DNA from: an uncultured Bacteroidota bacterium
Lineage (GTDB): Bacteria; Bacteroidota; Bacteroidia; Chitinophagales; Chitinophagaceae
Assembly: GCA_903853805.1 (NCBI GenBank)
Contig: CAINUN010000010.1
Span: forward strand, 1 to 64,000
Reading direction: 5' to 3'
Length of the DNA stretch: 64,000 bases
Part shown: positions 1 through 9,627 of the stretch, piece by piece
How the letters are laid out: every line of letters begins with the position of its first letter
How positions within the stretch are numbered: the first letter of the stretch is position 1
Made by a program: the position numbers and the translations under genes
Notes under the pieces: generated by a model
The model's database searches: none
What the model saw: the letters and a program-made list of their open reading frames with translations, nothing else
What the model was told of the DNA's origin: nothing

Positions 1-201
1 CTAGTTTATCAATTTCAAGAACTCACTCCACTCCAAGTGATTCTAGTTTCACTTTTTCAAGAACTAGTTTATCAATTTCAAGAACTCATTCCACTCGAAG
101 TGATTCTAGTTTCACTTTTTCAAGAACTAGTTTATCAATTTCAAGAACTCACTTCACTCAAAGTGATTCTAGTTTCACTTGGAGTGAAACTAGAACCCTA
201 G
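1..201. repeat. 63-bp tandem repeat array, cut by window edge
   Basis: Three copies of a 63-bp unit start at 1, 64 and 127 and diverge at only a few positions. The unit divides into three segments of 21 bp; the first and third resemble each other (CTAGTTT at the start, TTCAAGAA at the end), and the middle one reads as an inverted relative, giving an imperfect palindrome AAGTGATTCTAGTTTCACTT at each junction. The array ends in a perfect 11-bp inverted repeat (169-179 with 183-193, 3-nt loop). Plus-strand frame 1 is open from base 1 to the TAG at 199-201. No Met start is visible because the array runs off the left edge, so the full length is unknown. Confidence 0.85.
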
Positions 202-277
202 TTTAAAAAACCATGTATTAAATAATAAATTAAAGGCTCTGGTTTTCAGAGCCTTTAATTGCTATTATATAATATTT

Positions 278-754
278 CTAAGGTGTTTTTGGTGTTTTCT
301 TTTTGCCTTGACCTTCAAAGCGCTTAGCAATTTCTGCCACCAATGCTTTTACTGCTGCATCATTTTTTGCGGCAGCTTTAAGATAATCGTAAATAATATC
401 GGCAGTTTTCATACAATCAATCGAAGCGGCGGCGATCGTGTCGTCAATAGATTCTACCAATCCCATTGCCACTATTCTAACATCCCAAAGTTGACTAATC
501 AGCGTAACATCTTTCCCAAATTCAACAGGGTCTGCATTCACCCCCGTAGGAATGTACTGCCCAAAAGTTTGAACTCCTTTAAGATTCAATTTTACGTATT
601 CAACGCTTTTTTGACCCATTTTTCGTTTCCCTTTCTTTTCATCTTCGCTTAGTGAAATGAGAAAAGGCATTTTAGCTTTCGCAGCAGCAATGCCTGCTTT
701 TGCCGCATCACGGTCAACATCTGAAAGTACGGCAGATATTAAGTTGGTAGCCAT
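278..754 (-). CDS. conserved hypothetical protein, helical, 158 aa
   Basis: I do not recognise a named family. The protein begins with ATG and is predicted to be mostly alpha-helical, Ala/Lys rich, with no signal peptide or membrane segment, and it ends in a basic KKKTPKTP tail. A PFL motif in the first 35 residues, a KMGxKS(V) motif near residue 45 and a DYLKAAAK helix near residue 125 look like conserved elements; from memory, similar small proteins with PFL...KMGxKS occur in Bacteroidota and some other phyla, without known function. It stands alone: the repeat array lies downstream of its stop and the divergent gyrA upstream. Its codon use looks normal for the window. Being cytosolic is inferred only from the lack of export signals. 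Confidence 0.75.
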   Translation of the reverse strand: MATNLISAVLSDVDRDAAKAGIAAAKAKMPFLISLSEDEKKGKRKMGQKSVEYVKLNLKGVQTFGQYIPTGVNADPVEFGKDVTLISQLWDVRIVAMGLVESIDDTIAAASIDCMKTADIIYDYLKAAAKNDAAVKALVAEIAKRFEGQGKKKTPKTP

Positions 755-1071
755 AATGAAAATGGTTTTTTATTGTAAAATAATAATGCAAAGATGCATA
801 CTAGCGGCGGTTATAGCTATGATAAAATTCAGCTTGGAGTTTGATTTTCGTCAACAGAAAAACGGGTGATTTTTTTTACAGCGCAGGGCATTTTAAGTGC
901 CTTTTCTCTTAAAAAAAATATAGCAAAAAAAAACTACTCTGCCTCCCCATCTCCCCACTAAAACCTTTTATCATTCTCTGTGGAAAACTATCTGAATAAC
1001 AAGGCATTTTAAAGCCCTTTTTCTGCGCCTAAATCCGTACTTTTGGCAACCTTTTTTAAGGCTTTATAAAA
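755..1071. other. gyrA upstream intergenic region
   Basis: This 317-bp stretch separates the divergent hypothetical gene and gyrA. It is A/T rich, with an A-run around 909-930. Apart from the likely gyrA -7 box at 1038-1045 I see no ORF, RNA gene or strong inverted repeat. Confidence 0.6.
1038..1045 (+). promoter_or_regulatory. Bacteroidota -7 box for gyrA
   Basis: TACTTTTG matches the TAnnTTTG consensus of the Bacteroidota housekeeping sigma factor. It lies 26 bp upstream of the gyrA ATG, giving an expected leader of about 20 nt. No convincing TTTG is present at the -33 position. Confidence 0.55.
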
Positions 1072-3711
1072 ATGGATAATAACAACCAAGATTTAGTGCA
1101 GCAAGACCCATCAAGCGGCAACAACGACAGAATCATTCAGGTTAACATTGAAGAACAAATGAAGACGGCTTACATAGACTATTCTATGTCCGTTATTGTT
1201 GGTCGTGCCTTGCCCGATGCTCGCGATGGTCTAAAGCCAGTTCATCGTCGTGTGCTATTTGCCATGAATGAATTGGGTATCAATTTCAACAAACCACATA
1301 AGAAATCTGCCCGTATTGTGGGTGAGGTTTTGGGTAAATATCACCCACATGGCGATACTGCCGTTTATGATGCTATGGTGCGCATGGCGCAACCTTGGAG
1401 CATGCGCTACATGATGGTAGATGGTCAAGGTAACTATGGTTCTCAAGATGGTGATGGTCCGGCAGCAATGCGTTATACGGAGGCTCGTTTACACCGCCTT
1501 GCCGAGAATATGTTGGAAGACCTCGACAAAGAAACTGTTGACTTTGCCCTCAACTTCGATGATTCTTTAGAAGAACCTACTGTTTTACCAACGCGTATCC
1601 CCAACCTATTAATCAATGGTTCATCGGGTATTGCCGTGGGTATGGCAACCAATATGATGCCCCACAACCTTAGCGAAGTAGTAGATGGTTGCATGGCATA
1701 TATTGACAATCGCGAGATTACTATTGATGAGTTGATGAAGTTTGTGAAGGCGCCCGATTTTCCTACAGGTGGCACCATTTATGGCATTGAAGGCATCAAA
1801 GCAGGCATGCATACAGGAAGGGGTAGGGTAGTGCTTCGTGGAAAAGTAAATGTTGAATCTTTAAAAGGAAACAGAGAACAAATAGTAATTACCGAAGTCC
1901 CTTATCAAGTTAGCCGAGATGCATTGACCGAGAAGATTGGTCATTTGGTAAACAATAAAGTAATTGAAGGCATTACCAACGTAGCCAACGAATCGAATAA
2001 AGATGGCACTCGAATAGTTGTAGAAATTCGTCGTGATGCAGTAGCGCAAGTGGTAATTAACCAATTGTATAAATACAGCGAACTCCAAACGTCTTATGGT
2101 ATCAACAATGTAGCCATTGTAAAAGGTCGTCCGCGTACTTTAAATCTAAAAGACTTAATTACTGTCTTTATAGATTTCCGTCATGAAGTAGTGGTTCGCC
2201 GCACACAATATGAACTAAGAGAAGCAGAGAAACGCGCGCATATTTTAGAAGGTTATCTTATTGCTTTAGATCATCTTGATGCGGTAATCAGTTTAATCAG
2301 AAGTTCGTCAAACCCTGATATTGCTAAGGCAGGTTTGATAGAACAGTTTGCGATGTCTGAAATTCAGGCAAAAGCAGTTCTTGAACTTCGTTTGCAAAGA
2401 CTTACAGGCATGGAGCGTGATAAAATCCGCGATGAACATGCTGAGTTGATGCGCCTTATTGGTCGCCTTCAAGAAATTTTGGGTAATGAAAGCATGCGTT
2501 TCGATATCATCAAAGAAGAATTGCAAGAAGTAAAGAAAAAGTTTGGTGATGAGCGTAAATCAGAGATTCAATACCTCGCCAATGAAATGCGCATTGAAGA
2601 CCTAATTGAAGATGAAGATGTAGTAATTACTGTTTCACATCTTGGTTACATCAAACGTACTTCTGTAACTGAGTATCGTGCACAACGCCGTGGTGGTCGT
2701 GGTGCTATGGGTGGAAAAACCCGTGTAGAAGATTATATCGAGCATTTGTTTGTGGCTTCTACTCACCATACCTTATTATTCTTCACCGAAAAAGGAAGAT
2801 GTTTTTGGATGAAAGTGTATGAAATTCCAGAGACAGATAGAAATGCAAAAGGACGTGCTATCCAAAATCTTATTCAACTACCTCAAGATGATAAGATAAG
2901 AACGGTAATAGATGTTCCTAAATTGGAAGACAAGGATTATGTTCAAAATCATAACGTAATTCTTTGCACCAAGATGGGCATCATAAAGAAAACTTTATTA
3001 GAAGATTTTAGTCGTCCTCGTCAAAATGGCATCATAGCCATTAGTATTCAAGAAGGCGATCAATTACTTGATGTATCCTTGACTGATGGAACTGCTTATG
3101 TTATGATGGCAGTAAAATCGGGTCGTGCAATAACTTTCCCTGAAAGTAAAGTGCGCACTACAGGTCGTGGAGCTATTGGCGTATATGGCATTGAACTCGA
3201 TGAGCAAAAAGATGAAGTGATAGGTATGATTTGCGTAGCCAAAAACGAGATGAAACAAAAGCAAGTGCTCGTTGTTTCAGAAAAAGGTTTGGGTAAGCGA
3301 ACACCAGTTATCTCCGAAATTGAAGAAGGCGAAAATCCTGATGAAATGTCGAATCTAATAGAGTTAGAAGATGAAAATGGCAACCTTTGCAAATACCAAC
3401 TAGCTTATCGCATTACTAATCGTGGAGGAAAAGGCGTTAGAACCATCAACATCACAGAAAAGACAGGTGCGCTTGTTGGTTTGCTTTCTGTAGATGTGAA
3501 AGACGATTTGATGATTACTTGCAAATCGGGAATCACTATTCGCATGAAAGTGGAAGCCATTCGCGAAACAAGTCGTGCTACGCAAGGTGTGAAACTCATT
3601 AACCTTGATGGTGGCGATGAAATTGCAGCAATTGCACGTATTGGTGAACAGGATGATGATAATGAAGACGAAACAAATGAAGAAACTGTAGAAGTTCAAA
3701 CAGAAAGTTAG
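1072..3711 (+). CDS. gyrA: DNA gyrase subunit A
   Basis: This is the cleavage-religation subunit of DNA gyrase, which with GyrB introduces negative supercoils using ATP. The 879-residue length fits GyrA. The catalytic tyrosine is Y135 in [10 protein letters not shown]. The C-terminal beta-pinwheel carries the GyrA box QRRGGRG (near residue 540), which separates it from ParC of topoisomerase IV. The quinolone-resistance region reads HGDTAVYD (residues 93-100), so Thr occupies the position of E. coli Ser83 while the Asp87 equivalent (D100) is kept. The protein ends in an acidic Glu/Asp/Thr-rich tail, common in GyrA. The gene is monocistronic and is followed by an intrinsic terminator at 3734-3763. 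Confidence 0.97.
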   Translation: MDNNNQDLVQQDPSSGNNDRIIQVNIEEQMKTAYIDYSMSVIVGRALPDARDGLKPVHRRVLFAMNELGINFNKPHKKSARIVGEVLGKYHPHGDTAVYDAMVRMAQPWSMRYMMVDGQGNYGSQDGDGPAAMRYTEARLHRLAENMLEDLDKETVDFALNFDDSLEEPTVLPTRIPNLLINGSSGIAVGMATNMMPHNLSEVVDGCMAYIDNREITIDELMKFVKAPDFPTGGTIYGIEGIKAGMHTGRGRVVLRGKVNVESLKGNREQIVITEVPYQVSRDALTEKIGHLVNNKVIEGITNVANESNKDGTRIVVEIRRDAVAQVVINQLYKYSELQTSYGINNVAIVKGRPRTLNLKDLITVFIDFRHEVVVRRTQYELREAEKRAHILEGYLIALDHLDAVISLIRSSSNPDIAKAGLIEQFAMSEIQAKAVLELRLQRLTGMERDKIRDEHAELMRLIGRLQEILGNESMRFDIIKEELQEVKKKFGDERKSEIQYLANEMRIEDLIEDEDVVITVSHLGYIKRTSVTEYRAQRRGGRGAMGGKTRVEDYIEHLFVASTHHTLLFFTEKGRCFWMKVYEIPETDRNAKGRAIQNLIQLPQDDKIRTVIDVPKLEDKDYVQNHNVILCTKMGIIKKTLLEDFSRPRQNGIIAISIQEGDQLLDVSLTDGTAYVMMAVKSGRAITFPESKVRTTGRGAIGVYGIELDEQKDEVIGMICVAKNEMKQKQVLVVSEKGLGKRTPVISEIEEGENPDEMSNLIELEDENGNLCKYQLAYRITNRGGKGVRTINITEKTGALVGLLSVDVKDDLMITCKSGITIRMKVEAIRETSRATQGVKLINLDGGDEIAAIARIGEQDDDNEDETNEETVEVQTES

Positions 3712-3733
3712 TTTCAAAGTCTTTTAGTAAAAG

Positions 3734-3763
3734 AAACCGTTTCCATTAGGGGACGGTTTTTTT
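3734..3763 (+). terminator. intrinsic terminator of gyrA
   Basis: AAACCGT at 3734-3740 pairs with ACGGTTT at 3753-3759, and the inner CC/GG bases extend the stem; a run of T follows directly. Confidence 0.85.
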
Positions 3764-3808
3764 ATTGTAAACTGACTAATGGAAAATGTCTGTATAATGA
3801 AAAAAACA

Positions 3809-3843
3809 AAAACCCCTGATAATGATTTCATTACAGGGGTTTT
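3809..3843 (-). terminator. intrinsic terminator downstream of tRNA-Leu(CAA)
   Basis: AAAACCCCTG (3809-3818) and CAGGGGTTTT (3834-3843) form a 10-bp perfect stem. Read on the minus strand it follows the tRNA 3' end by 7 bp and leads into a T-rich tract. Confidence 0.8.
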
Positions 3844-3850
3844 ATCGTAG

Positions 3851-3934
3851 TGCCCAGAACAGGAATCGAACCTGCACTCCCTTTCGAAAACCAGATTTTG
3901 AGTCTAGCGCGTCTACCAATTCCGCCATCTGGGC
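3851..3934 (-). tRNA. tRNA-Leu (anticodon CAA)
   Basis: This 84-nt class II tRNA has acceptor stem GCCCAGA/TCTGGGC, discriminator A, D-arm with GGCGGAATTGG, anticodon stem CTAGA/TCTGG with loop CTCAAAA (anticodon CAA, reading UUG), a variable arm and a T-arm GGTTCGATTCC. CCA is not encoded and must be added after transcription. Confidence 0.95.
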
Positions 3935-3959
3935 AATAGTAGATAAGCGTCTTTTTTGC

Positions 3960-4487
3960 TTATGGGAGCGCAAACTTAATAATTCTTTCCTGAACTCGCA
4001 ACAAGTATTTCTTTTGGAAAAAAAATTCTTTTAGAAGCAACAGATTTCCTTTGGAATGATCGCCTTTCTCATAGGCATCTATGATTGGCTGCATTTCTTT
4101 TTTGATTGAAGAAAAATGTTGTTGCAAACAAGCATTTGCAATTTGTTTTTGTGCTTTATCATCACTCATTTCTGCTTCACTTACAGCTTCATTCAAGTCC
4201 ATCATTTCCATTAAAAAAGAAGGAGACAAATTGAATTTTTCCTCTGCTTCCAAAACACCGCGCAACTTTAAAAGGTAAGACATCAAGGCGTCTTCATCTT
4301 TAAGCGTTTGAAAAGCAAGATTGATATGCGCACTCATTTTTTCAGCTTCTTCTATTGCTTTAGTGCCACCACTTACAAACCTGTCGGGATGAAACTGACG
4401 ACTGAGTTCATAGAATTTCTTTTTTACCAATGCTGCATCTTGCGTAAAACTTTCTTTTATTGAGAATAGTTCAAAGTAATTATTCAT
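3960..4487 (-). CDS. hscB: Fe-S cluster assembly co-chaperone HscB
   Basis: HscB is the J-domain co-chaperone that delivers the scaffold IscU/SufU to the Hsp70 HscA. The product of 175 residues has an N-terminal J domain with the HPD signature at residues 33-35 (QFHPDRF) and a C-terminal three-helix bundle typical of HscB, not of DnaJ; no zinc-finger region is present. The frame also contains an upstream Met at 4523, but I chose the ATG at 4487 because the protein then begins MNNYFELF, matching the family N-terminus, and because the longer form would cover the intergenic promoters. No isc genes adjoin it; it is a single gene divergent from the 4539 dehydrogenase-like gene. Confidence 0.85.
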   Translation of the reverse strand: MNNYFELFSIKESFTQDAALVKKKFYELSRQFHPDRFVSGGTKAIEEAEKMSAHINLAFQTLKDEDALMSYLLKLRGVLEAEEKFNLSPSFLMEMMDLNEAVSEAEMSDDKAQKQIANACLQQHFSSIKKEMQPIIDAYEKGDHSKGNLLLLKEFFFQKKYLLRVQERIIKFALP

Positions 4488-4508
4488 GAATAGCAAAGTT
4501 GGGCACAT

Positions 4509-4516
4509 TATCTTTG
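4509..4516 (+). promoter_or_regulatory. -7 box for the 4539 gene
   Basis: TATCTTTG matches TAnnTTTG. The expected transcript start is near 4523, about 16 nt before the ATG at 4539. No clear -33 element is seen. Confidence 0.6.
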
Positions 4517-4538
4517 CGCGCAAAATTTATCCCTTGTT

Positions 4539-5750
4539 ATGCTCCAAATAGGTTTAATCAGAGAATATAAAACCCCTCCTGACACTAGAGTCGCTTTTTC
4601 ACCCGATCAATGTCAATCAATCCAAAGCAAGTATCCGAATATTAAATTTACTGTAGAACCTTCTTCCAATCGTTGTTTTAGCGATGATGCTTATAAAGTT
4701 GCAGGAATTGATATGAGCGAAGATCTTTCTCATTGCGATATATTGATTGGAATAAAAGAAGTTCCTGTTGATAAATTAATTGAAGGCAAAACCTATTTTT
4801 TTTTCAGTCACACCAAAAAGAAACAGCCTTACAATCAAAAATTAATGCGGGCAATGATTCAAAAAAAGATTTGCATGGTGGATTATGAATGTCTTACACA
4901 TGCCGATGGTCAACGTATTCTTGGTTTTGGCTTATTCGCTGGTGTCGTAGGTGCTCATAATGGCATTATGTCTTTTGGGAAAAAACATGAATTGTTCAAT
5001 CTAAAAGCAGCTCATCAATGTAAGGATATGCATGAAATGTTGGAACAGTATCATTCTATCAGTTTACCTAATTTCAAAATTGCAGTAACAGGTTCAGGAA
5101 AAGTTGCAAGTGGTATTATTGATGTAATGACAAGATTGGATATTGATTATATAGAGCCTGAAGATTTTCGAAACAATCAATTTGACTATCCAGTTTATAC
5201 ACATTTAAAAGGCACAAGTCTTTATACGAGAAAAGACAATGGCACTTACTCACGAGAAGACTTTCACAAAAATCCACATGAATATCGTTGCTTGTTTAAT
5301 CATTACTTGTCAGTCACAGATATTTTGATGAATGGGATTTATTGGGACATAAACATTGCTCGACTTTTCGAAAGAGAAGACATTCAACAAACCAATTTCA
5401 AAATAAGTGTTATTGCAGATATAACATGCGATGTAAATGGTTCTGTGCCAATAAATATTGAAGCATCAAAAATAGCTGCCCCTGTTTATGGCATTGATAA
5501 AAAAACATTTGATAAAACCATACCATTTCAAAATACATACAATGTAGTAGATGTAATGGCAGTTGATAACCTTCCAAACGAACTACCAAGAGACGCCTCT
5601 ATGCACTTTGGAAATCATTTGGAGAAATATATTTTGCCTGAGTTGATAAAGATTGAAAAAAGCGACATCATAATGCGTGCTACTATTTGTAAAAATGGTA
5701 AGCTAACACCTTCTTATGAGTATTTAGGCGACTATGCTTATGGTGAATAA
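4539..5750 (+). CDS. saccharopine/alanine dehydrogenase-family oxidoreductase
   Basis: The 403-residue protein has an N-terminal domain of the alanine dehydrogenase/transhydrogenase type (residues 1-130, starting IGLIREYKTPPDTRVAFSP) and a Rossmann NAD(P)-binding segment with IAVTGSGKVASG at 181-192. This arrangement is found in lysine-forming saccharopine dehydrogenases and alanine dehydrogenases. The Bacteroidota members are usually annotated as NAD-dependent saccharopine dehydrogenase, although the alpha-aminoadipate pathway is not general in the phylum, so the substrate is unsettled. The gene has its own promoter, stands alone, and shares a bidirectional terminator with the convergent tRNA-Leu. 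Confidence 0.75.
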   Translation: MLQIGLIREYKTPPDTRVAFSPDQCQSIQSKYPNIKFTVEPSSNRCFSDDAYKVAGIDMSEDLSHCDILIGIKEVPVDKLIEGKTYFFFSHTKKKQPYNQKLMRAMIQKKICMVDYECLTHADGQRILGFGLFAGVVGAHNGIMSFGKKHELFNLKAAHQCKDMHEMLEQYHSISLPNFKIAVTGSGKVASGIIDVMTRLDIDYIEPEDFRNNQFDYPVYTHLKGTSLYTRKDNGTYSREDFHKNPHEYRCLFNHYLSVTDILMNGIYWDINIARLFEREDIQQTNFKISVIADITCDVNGSVPINIEASKIAAPVYGIDKKTFDKTIPFQNTYNVVDVMAVDNLPNELPRDASMHFGNHLEKYILPELIKIEKSDIIMRATICKNGKLTPSYEYLGDYAYGE

Positions 5751-5780
5751 AAAAGCGAAACCATTACTGATTTCGCTTTT
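5751..5780. terminator. bidirectional terminator
   Basis: AAAAGCGAAA (5751-5760) and TTTCGCTTTT (5771-5780) are perfect complements around a 10-nt loop. It directly follows the stop codon of the plus-strand gene, and on the minus strand it follows the tRNA-Leu(GAG) 3' end. Confidence 0.85.
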
Positions 5781-5781
5781 G

Positions 5782-5865
5782 TGCGGAAGAGGAGATTCGA
5801 ACTCCCACACCCTTTCGGGCGCTACCACCTCAAAGTAGTGCGTCTACCAGTTTCGCCACCTCCGC
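5782..5865 (-). tRNA. tRNA-Leu (anticodon GAG)
   Basis: This 84-nt class II tRNA has acceptor GCGGAGG/TCTTCCGC with discriminator A, anticodon stem CTACT/GGTAG (one wobble pair) and loop TTGAGGT, giving GAG (reads CUC/CUU), then a variable arm and T-arm. CCA is not encoded. Confidence 0.94.
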
Positions 5866-6029
5866 GCATCTTTTGAGGGTGCAAATGTAGTAAAATGTTT
5901 GACGCAGCCAAGAGTGAAAAAATCTTTTCGATAACTTTAAAATTAGAGTAATCAATATTGCCAATTGATTAATGCTAAACCAATATCAATGCACTTCGAA
6001 AAAACAAGCGTTACCCTTTTTCTTTTGCC

Positions 6030-6037
6030 TATTTTTG
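6030..6037 (+). promoter_or_regulatory. -7 box for the DUF5683 gene
   Basis: TATTTTTG matches TAnnTTTG and lies 19 bp before the TTG start at 6057, implying a leader near 13 nt. Confidence 0.6.
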
Positions 6038-6056
6038 GATCAAATTTCCCTTCCTA

Positions 6057-6563
6057 TTGAAAGCCGTTTTACTCGTCATCACTTGTTTCTTTTTCTTAAA
6101 AGGTAAAACTCAATCTTTGCCCGATTCTATGGCTTTCCCAAATCCCAAGAAAGCAGGATTGTATTCGGCAATACTTCCGGGAGCCGGTCAGATTTACAAT
6201 AAGCAATATTGGAAGTTGGGTTTGATATATGGAGGTGCAGCAACGGCGGTTTATTTCATTCAGTTCAACACCAATAAATACCAAACTTATCGCAAGGCTT
6301 ATATTGCCTCGCTAGAAGGCAAGACCCATGAATTTACAGGCATTTATTCTCAAGCTGCTTTGAAACAATTGCAAGATGGTTACAAGAAATATTTAGACCT
6401 TACTATTTTGGCAACAGGTGTTGGTTATACACTTCAAGTATTAGATGCTATTGTTTTTGCCCACTTAAAAAACTTTGAAGTTAGTCCTGACATTTCCATG
6501 CGTTTGAAAACTATTCCAACCGCTAATGGCATTACCGTGGGTTTTGTGATGAATTATAAATAA
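6057..6563 (+). CDS. DUF5683 membrane protein (TTG start)
   Basis: The 168-residue protein belongs to the Bacteroidota DUF5683 family, recognised by the segment AILPGAGQIYNKQYWKLGLIYG (residues 34-55) followed by a hydrophobic helix and a second one near residue 115. A hydrophobic N-terminus (residues 2-15) looks like a signal peptide. I take the TTG at 6057 as the start because no upstream in-frame ATG exists after the promoter and the next ATG (S-M-A-F, residue 25) would remove the signal peptide. The function is unknown; the family is envelope-associated. It precedes the secreted M16 peptidase on the same strand by 71 bp. Confidence 0.8.
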   Translation: MKAVLLVITCFFFLKGKTQSLPDSMAFPNPKKAGLYSAILPGAGQIYNKQYWKLGLIYGGAATAVYFIQFNTNKYQTYRKAYIASLEGKTHEFTGIYSQAALKQLQDGYKKYLDLTILATGVGYTLQVLDAIVFAHLKNFEVSPDISMRLKTIPTANGITVGFVMNYK

Positions 6564-6634
6564 CAGTTTTGGTCTGTTAGATTTCTAATGCAAACCACTA
6601 TTTTTACTTTTTCCTAAAAAAATAATTCAGTTTC

Positions 6635-9478
6635 ATGAAACGCATTTTACTCAGCATTGCGCTATCTGCTTTTAGTTTATCTTATTCTTTTGCTCAGGCT
6701 AGATTGGTAGAAAAAGTGGTGAAGAAAGGCAATGAGCTTATCATTCCTTATGAAAAATACCAATTGCCTAACGGACTTTTGGTGATTGTTCATGAAGACC
6801 ATTCCGACCCAATTGTGCATGTTGATGTTACTTACCATGTAGGTTCTGCACGTGAAGAAATTGGTAAATCGGGCTTTGCGCATTTCTTCGAGCACATGAT
6901 GTTTCAAGGCTCGGATAATGTAGCAGACGAACAGCATTTTAAAATAATTACCGAAGCCGGCGGAACACTCAATGGTTCTACTAACCGAGACCGCACCAAT
7001 TATTTCGAAACAGTTCCTAGCAATCAGTTAGAGAAAATGCTTTGGTTGGAAGCCGACCGTATGGGTTTTTTGCTAGATGCTGTAACGCAACAGAAGTTTG
7101 AAGTGCAACGCGCCACAGTGAAAAACGAACGTGGTCAGCGTTATGATAACGTTCCTTATGGTTTAGTAAGTGAAGTGTCAGCTAAGAATTTATATCCTTA
7201 TGGTCATCCGTATTCTTGGCTGACGATTGGATATGTTGAAGACCTCAATCGTGTAAATGTAGAAGATCTTAAGAACTTTTTCCTTCGCTGGTATGGACCC
7301 AATAATGCGGTGCTAACAGTTGGTGGAGATGTAAAAGCAGCCGATGTAATAAAGCTTGCTGAAAAATATTTTGGATCAATACCTCAGTGTCCCAAAGTGA
7401 ACGTAATGAAGCCTTCAATTCCAGTTGTGGAGAAAGACCGTTACGTTTCTATGAAAGATGGCTATGCAAAACTTCCGCAGTTGCGCATGGTATATCCTGT
7501 TCCTGCAATGAATAGCAAAGATGAGCCTGCATTAGATTGTTTGGCTGAGATTTTAGGTCAAGGTAAAAATTCTATTGTCTATAAAAATTTTGTGAAGAGT
7601 CAAAAGGCAGTAAATGCCAATGCTTATAATTCAACTACAGAACTTTCTGGTGAATTTGTGTTGAGCGTTACACCATTTCCTGGACAGAAATTAGCTGACA
7701 TGGAAAAGATGCTTCGCGAATCTTTAGTAGAATTTGAAAAACGCGGTGTAAAGGATGAAGACATCCTCAAATTCCGTTCACAACAAGAAGCCTCTATGAT
7801 CAATGGTTTAGAAAGTGTTTCGGGTAAAGTATCTCGACTTGCAGCCTATCAAACCTTTACAGGCGATGCCAATTTCATCCGAAAAGATTTAAGCCGCTAT
7901 ACATCTTTAACCAAGCAAGATGTTATGAATGCTTACAACAATTACATCAAAGGAAAGGCTGCGGTGATATTGAGCGTGTTGACCAAAGGTAATGATGATA
8001 ATCTTGCTGCAACCGACAATTATGCTGTTTCAACAACTGATTATAAAGCGCCTGATTATGGTTACAATGGTTTGAAGTATGTGAAAGCAAAAGACAATTT
8101 TGATAGAAGTAAAGAACCTGCTGCGGGTGCCAATCCTGTCGTGACGGTTCCTGCTTTTTGGAAAGAAACAATTGCAGGCGACATCAGCGCTATTGGTGCC
8201 AAATCTGATGAAATTCCCGTAGTGACTTTACTTTTAAAACTTAAAGGTGGAAGATTATTGGACGCTAATAATCCTGATAAAATGGGGCTTGCTTCTTTGT
8301 TTTCAGATATGATGGACGAAGACACAAAGAACTTAACCGCTGAACAATTTTCGGATGAACTTGATAAGCTAGGCAGCAGTATTGATGTGCGTGCAGGTGA
8401 TGATGCAATTGTAGTTAGTGTTCAATGTTTGAAGAAAAATTTGAAGCCTACTCTTTCCTTGTTGCATGAACGTTTGCTTGCACCTAAGTTTACGGAACAA
8501 GCGCTTGATAGAATTAAAAAGCGTTCCATTGAAAGCATTAAGAATAGCATGAATCGCCCTAATTATGTGGCATCTACCGTCTACCCTAAGTTGCTTTATG
8601 GAGCAGATAATGTGCTTGGTTTTATTGGTTCTGGCAACGAAAAAACAATCAATGCAGTTTCCATAAAAGACATTGAAACTTATTACCTCAACAACATCTC
8701 TCGCAAAGATGCACAACTGATTGTGGTGGGTGATGTAGATCAAAAAGAAATTGTTTCAGGACTTGGTTTTCTAAGTGAGCTTCCTTCGAAAAATGTTGTA
8801 TTGCCAACCATTCCCAATAATTCAGAAATCAAGAGCACTAAAATCTATTTTATTGATGTAGCCAAAGCCGCACAAACTGAGTTTCGTATAGGCAATGTTA
8901 CCAACTTAAAGTATGATGCTATGGACGATTATTTTAAAACTACGGTGATGAATTATCCTTTGGGAGGTGCGTTCAACAGTCGGCTAAATCTTGACCTTCG
9001 TGAAGACAAAGGATGGACTTATGGTGCACGTGGCAGTTTTGATGGCGATAAATACACGGGCTCATATACATTTAGCGCTGGCATCAAAGCTGATGCAACC
9101 GACAGTGCCTTGGTAGATATTTTGAGCATCTTGAAAGACTATCATGATGGCGGTATTAAAGCAGATGAACTGAAATTTACACAATTGTCTTTAGGGCAAA
9201 GCGATGCACGCAAATATGAAGCTGCAATGCAGAAAGCAGGATTCCTTGGTCGGTTACTTGATTATAATTTGAACGGAAACTACACCAAAATGCAAAACGA
9301 TATTTTGGCAAAACTCACAGTTAGCGACATTAATCTTTATGCAAAAAGATATGCTCCCGATGTTAGCAAAATGAATATTCTTTTAGTGGGCGATAAAGCA
9401 AAATGTTGGGAAAAACTTTCCCGCCTTGGCATTGAAATGGTGGAGTTAGATAAAGAAGGGAACCAAATGCAGAAATAG
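6635..9478 (+). CDS. secreted M16 family zinc metallopeptidase, two-unit
   Basis: This 947-residue protein has a signal peptide (residues 1-22, ending SFAQA) and two tandem M16 units. The first carries the inverted zinc motif H83-F-F-E86-H87 and the third zinc ligand E165 in VKNERGQRYDN. The second, from about residue 510, lacks HxxEH but keeps the C-terminal substrate-binding segment LDLREDKGWTYG near residue 790. This active/inactive pair forms the usual M16 clamshell in one chain. The family degrades peptides up to a few kDa; here the signal peptide places it in the periplasm or outside. No protease inhibitor or transporter adjoins it. A terminator follows at 9527-9553. Confidence 0.92.
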   Translation: MKRILLSIALSAFSLSYSFAQARLVEKVVKKGNELIIPYEKYQLPNGLLVIVHEDHSDPIVHVDVTYHVGSAREEIGKSGFAHFFEHMMFQGSDNVADEQHFKIITEAGGTLNGSTNRDRTNYFETVPSNQLEKMLWLEADRMGFLLDAVTQQKFEVQRATVKNERGQRYDNVPYGLVSEVSAKNLYPYGHPYSWLTIGYVEDLNRVNVEDLKNFFLRWYGPNNAVLTVGGDVKAADVIKLAEKYFGSIPQCPKVNVMKPSIPVVEKDRYVSMKDGYAKLPQLRMVYPVPAMNSKDEPALDCLAEILGQGKNSIVYKNFVKSQKAVNANAYNSTTELSGEFVLSVTPFPGQKLADMEKMLRESLVEFEKRGVKDEDILKFRSQQEASMINGLESVSGKVSRLAAYQTFTGDANFIRKDLSRYTSLTKQDVMNAYNNYIKGKAAVILSVLTKGNDDNLAATDNYAVSTTDYKAPDYGYNGLKYVKAKDNFDRSKEPAAGANPVVTVPAFWKETIAGDISAIGAKSDEIPVVTLLLKLKGGRLLDANNPDKMGLASLFSDMMDEDTKNLTAEQFSDELDKLGSSIDVRAGDDAIVVSVQCLKKNLKPTLSLLHERLLAPKFTEQALDRIKKRSIESIKNSMNRPNYVASTVYPKLLYGADNVLGFIGSGNEKTINAVSIKDIETYYLNNISRKDAQLIVVGDVDQKEIVSGLGFLSELPSKNVVLPTIPNNSEIKSTKIYFIDVAKAAQTEFRIGNVTNLKYDAMDDYFKTTVMNYPLGGAFNSRLNLDLREDKGWTYGARGSFDGDKYTGSYTFSAGIKADATDSALVDILSILKDYHDGGIKADELKFTQLSLGQSDARKYEAAMQKAGFLGRLLDYNLNGNYTKMQNDILAKLTVSDINLYAKRYAPDVSKMNILLVGDKAKCWEKLSRLGIEMVELDKEGNQMQK

Positions 9479-9526
9479 ATTTGAATAGGCTATTTTCTAA
9501 GGCAAAGCTTATTATTTAAAAAAAAA

Positions 9527-9553
9527 AGCGGATTTCATCTTAAGAAGTCCGCT
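9527..9553 (+). terminator. intrinsic terminator of M16 peptidase gene
   Basis: AGCGGA (9527-9532) pairs with TCCGCT (9548-9553); an A-run precedes and a T-run follows, so it can act on both strands. Confidence 0.8.
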
Positions 9554-9627
9554 TTTTTTTTGATTGAACAAGTTGATTATTAAATTGTTCAACTACCTGC
9601 ATATGCTGAAGCTATAGCAAGTGAAGG

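Noticed and set aside
1072-3711. Thr at the GyrA Ser83 position as a quinolone-resistance mutation
   Set aside because: Thr or Ala at this position is natural in many species; without a reference for this lineage it cannot be called acquired.
8369-8743. Minus-strand frame of 124 codons inside the M16 peptidase
   Set aside because: It is a shadow of the peptidase coding frame; no signal and no family resemblance.
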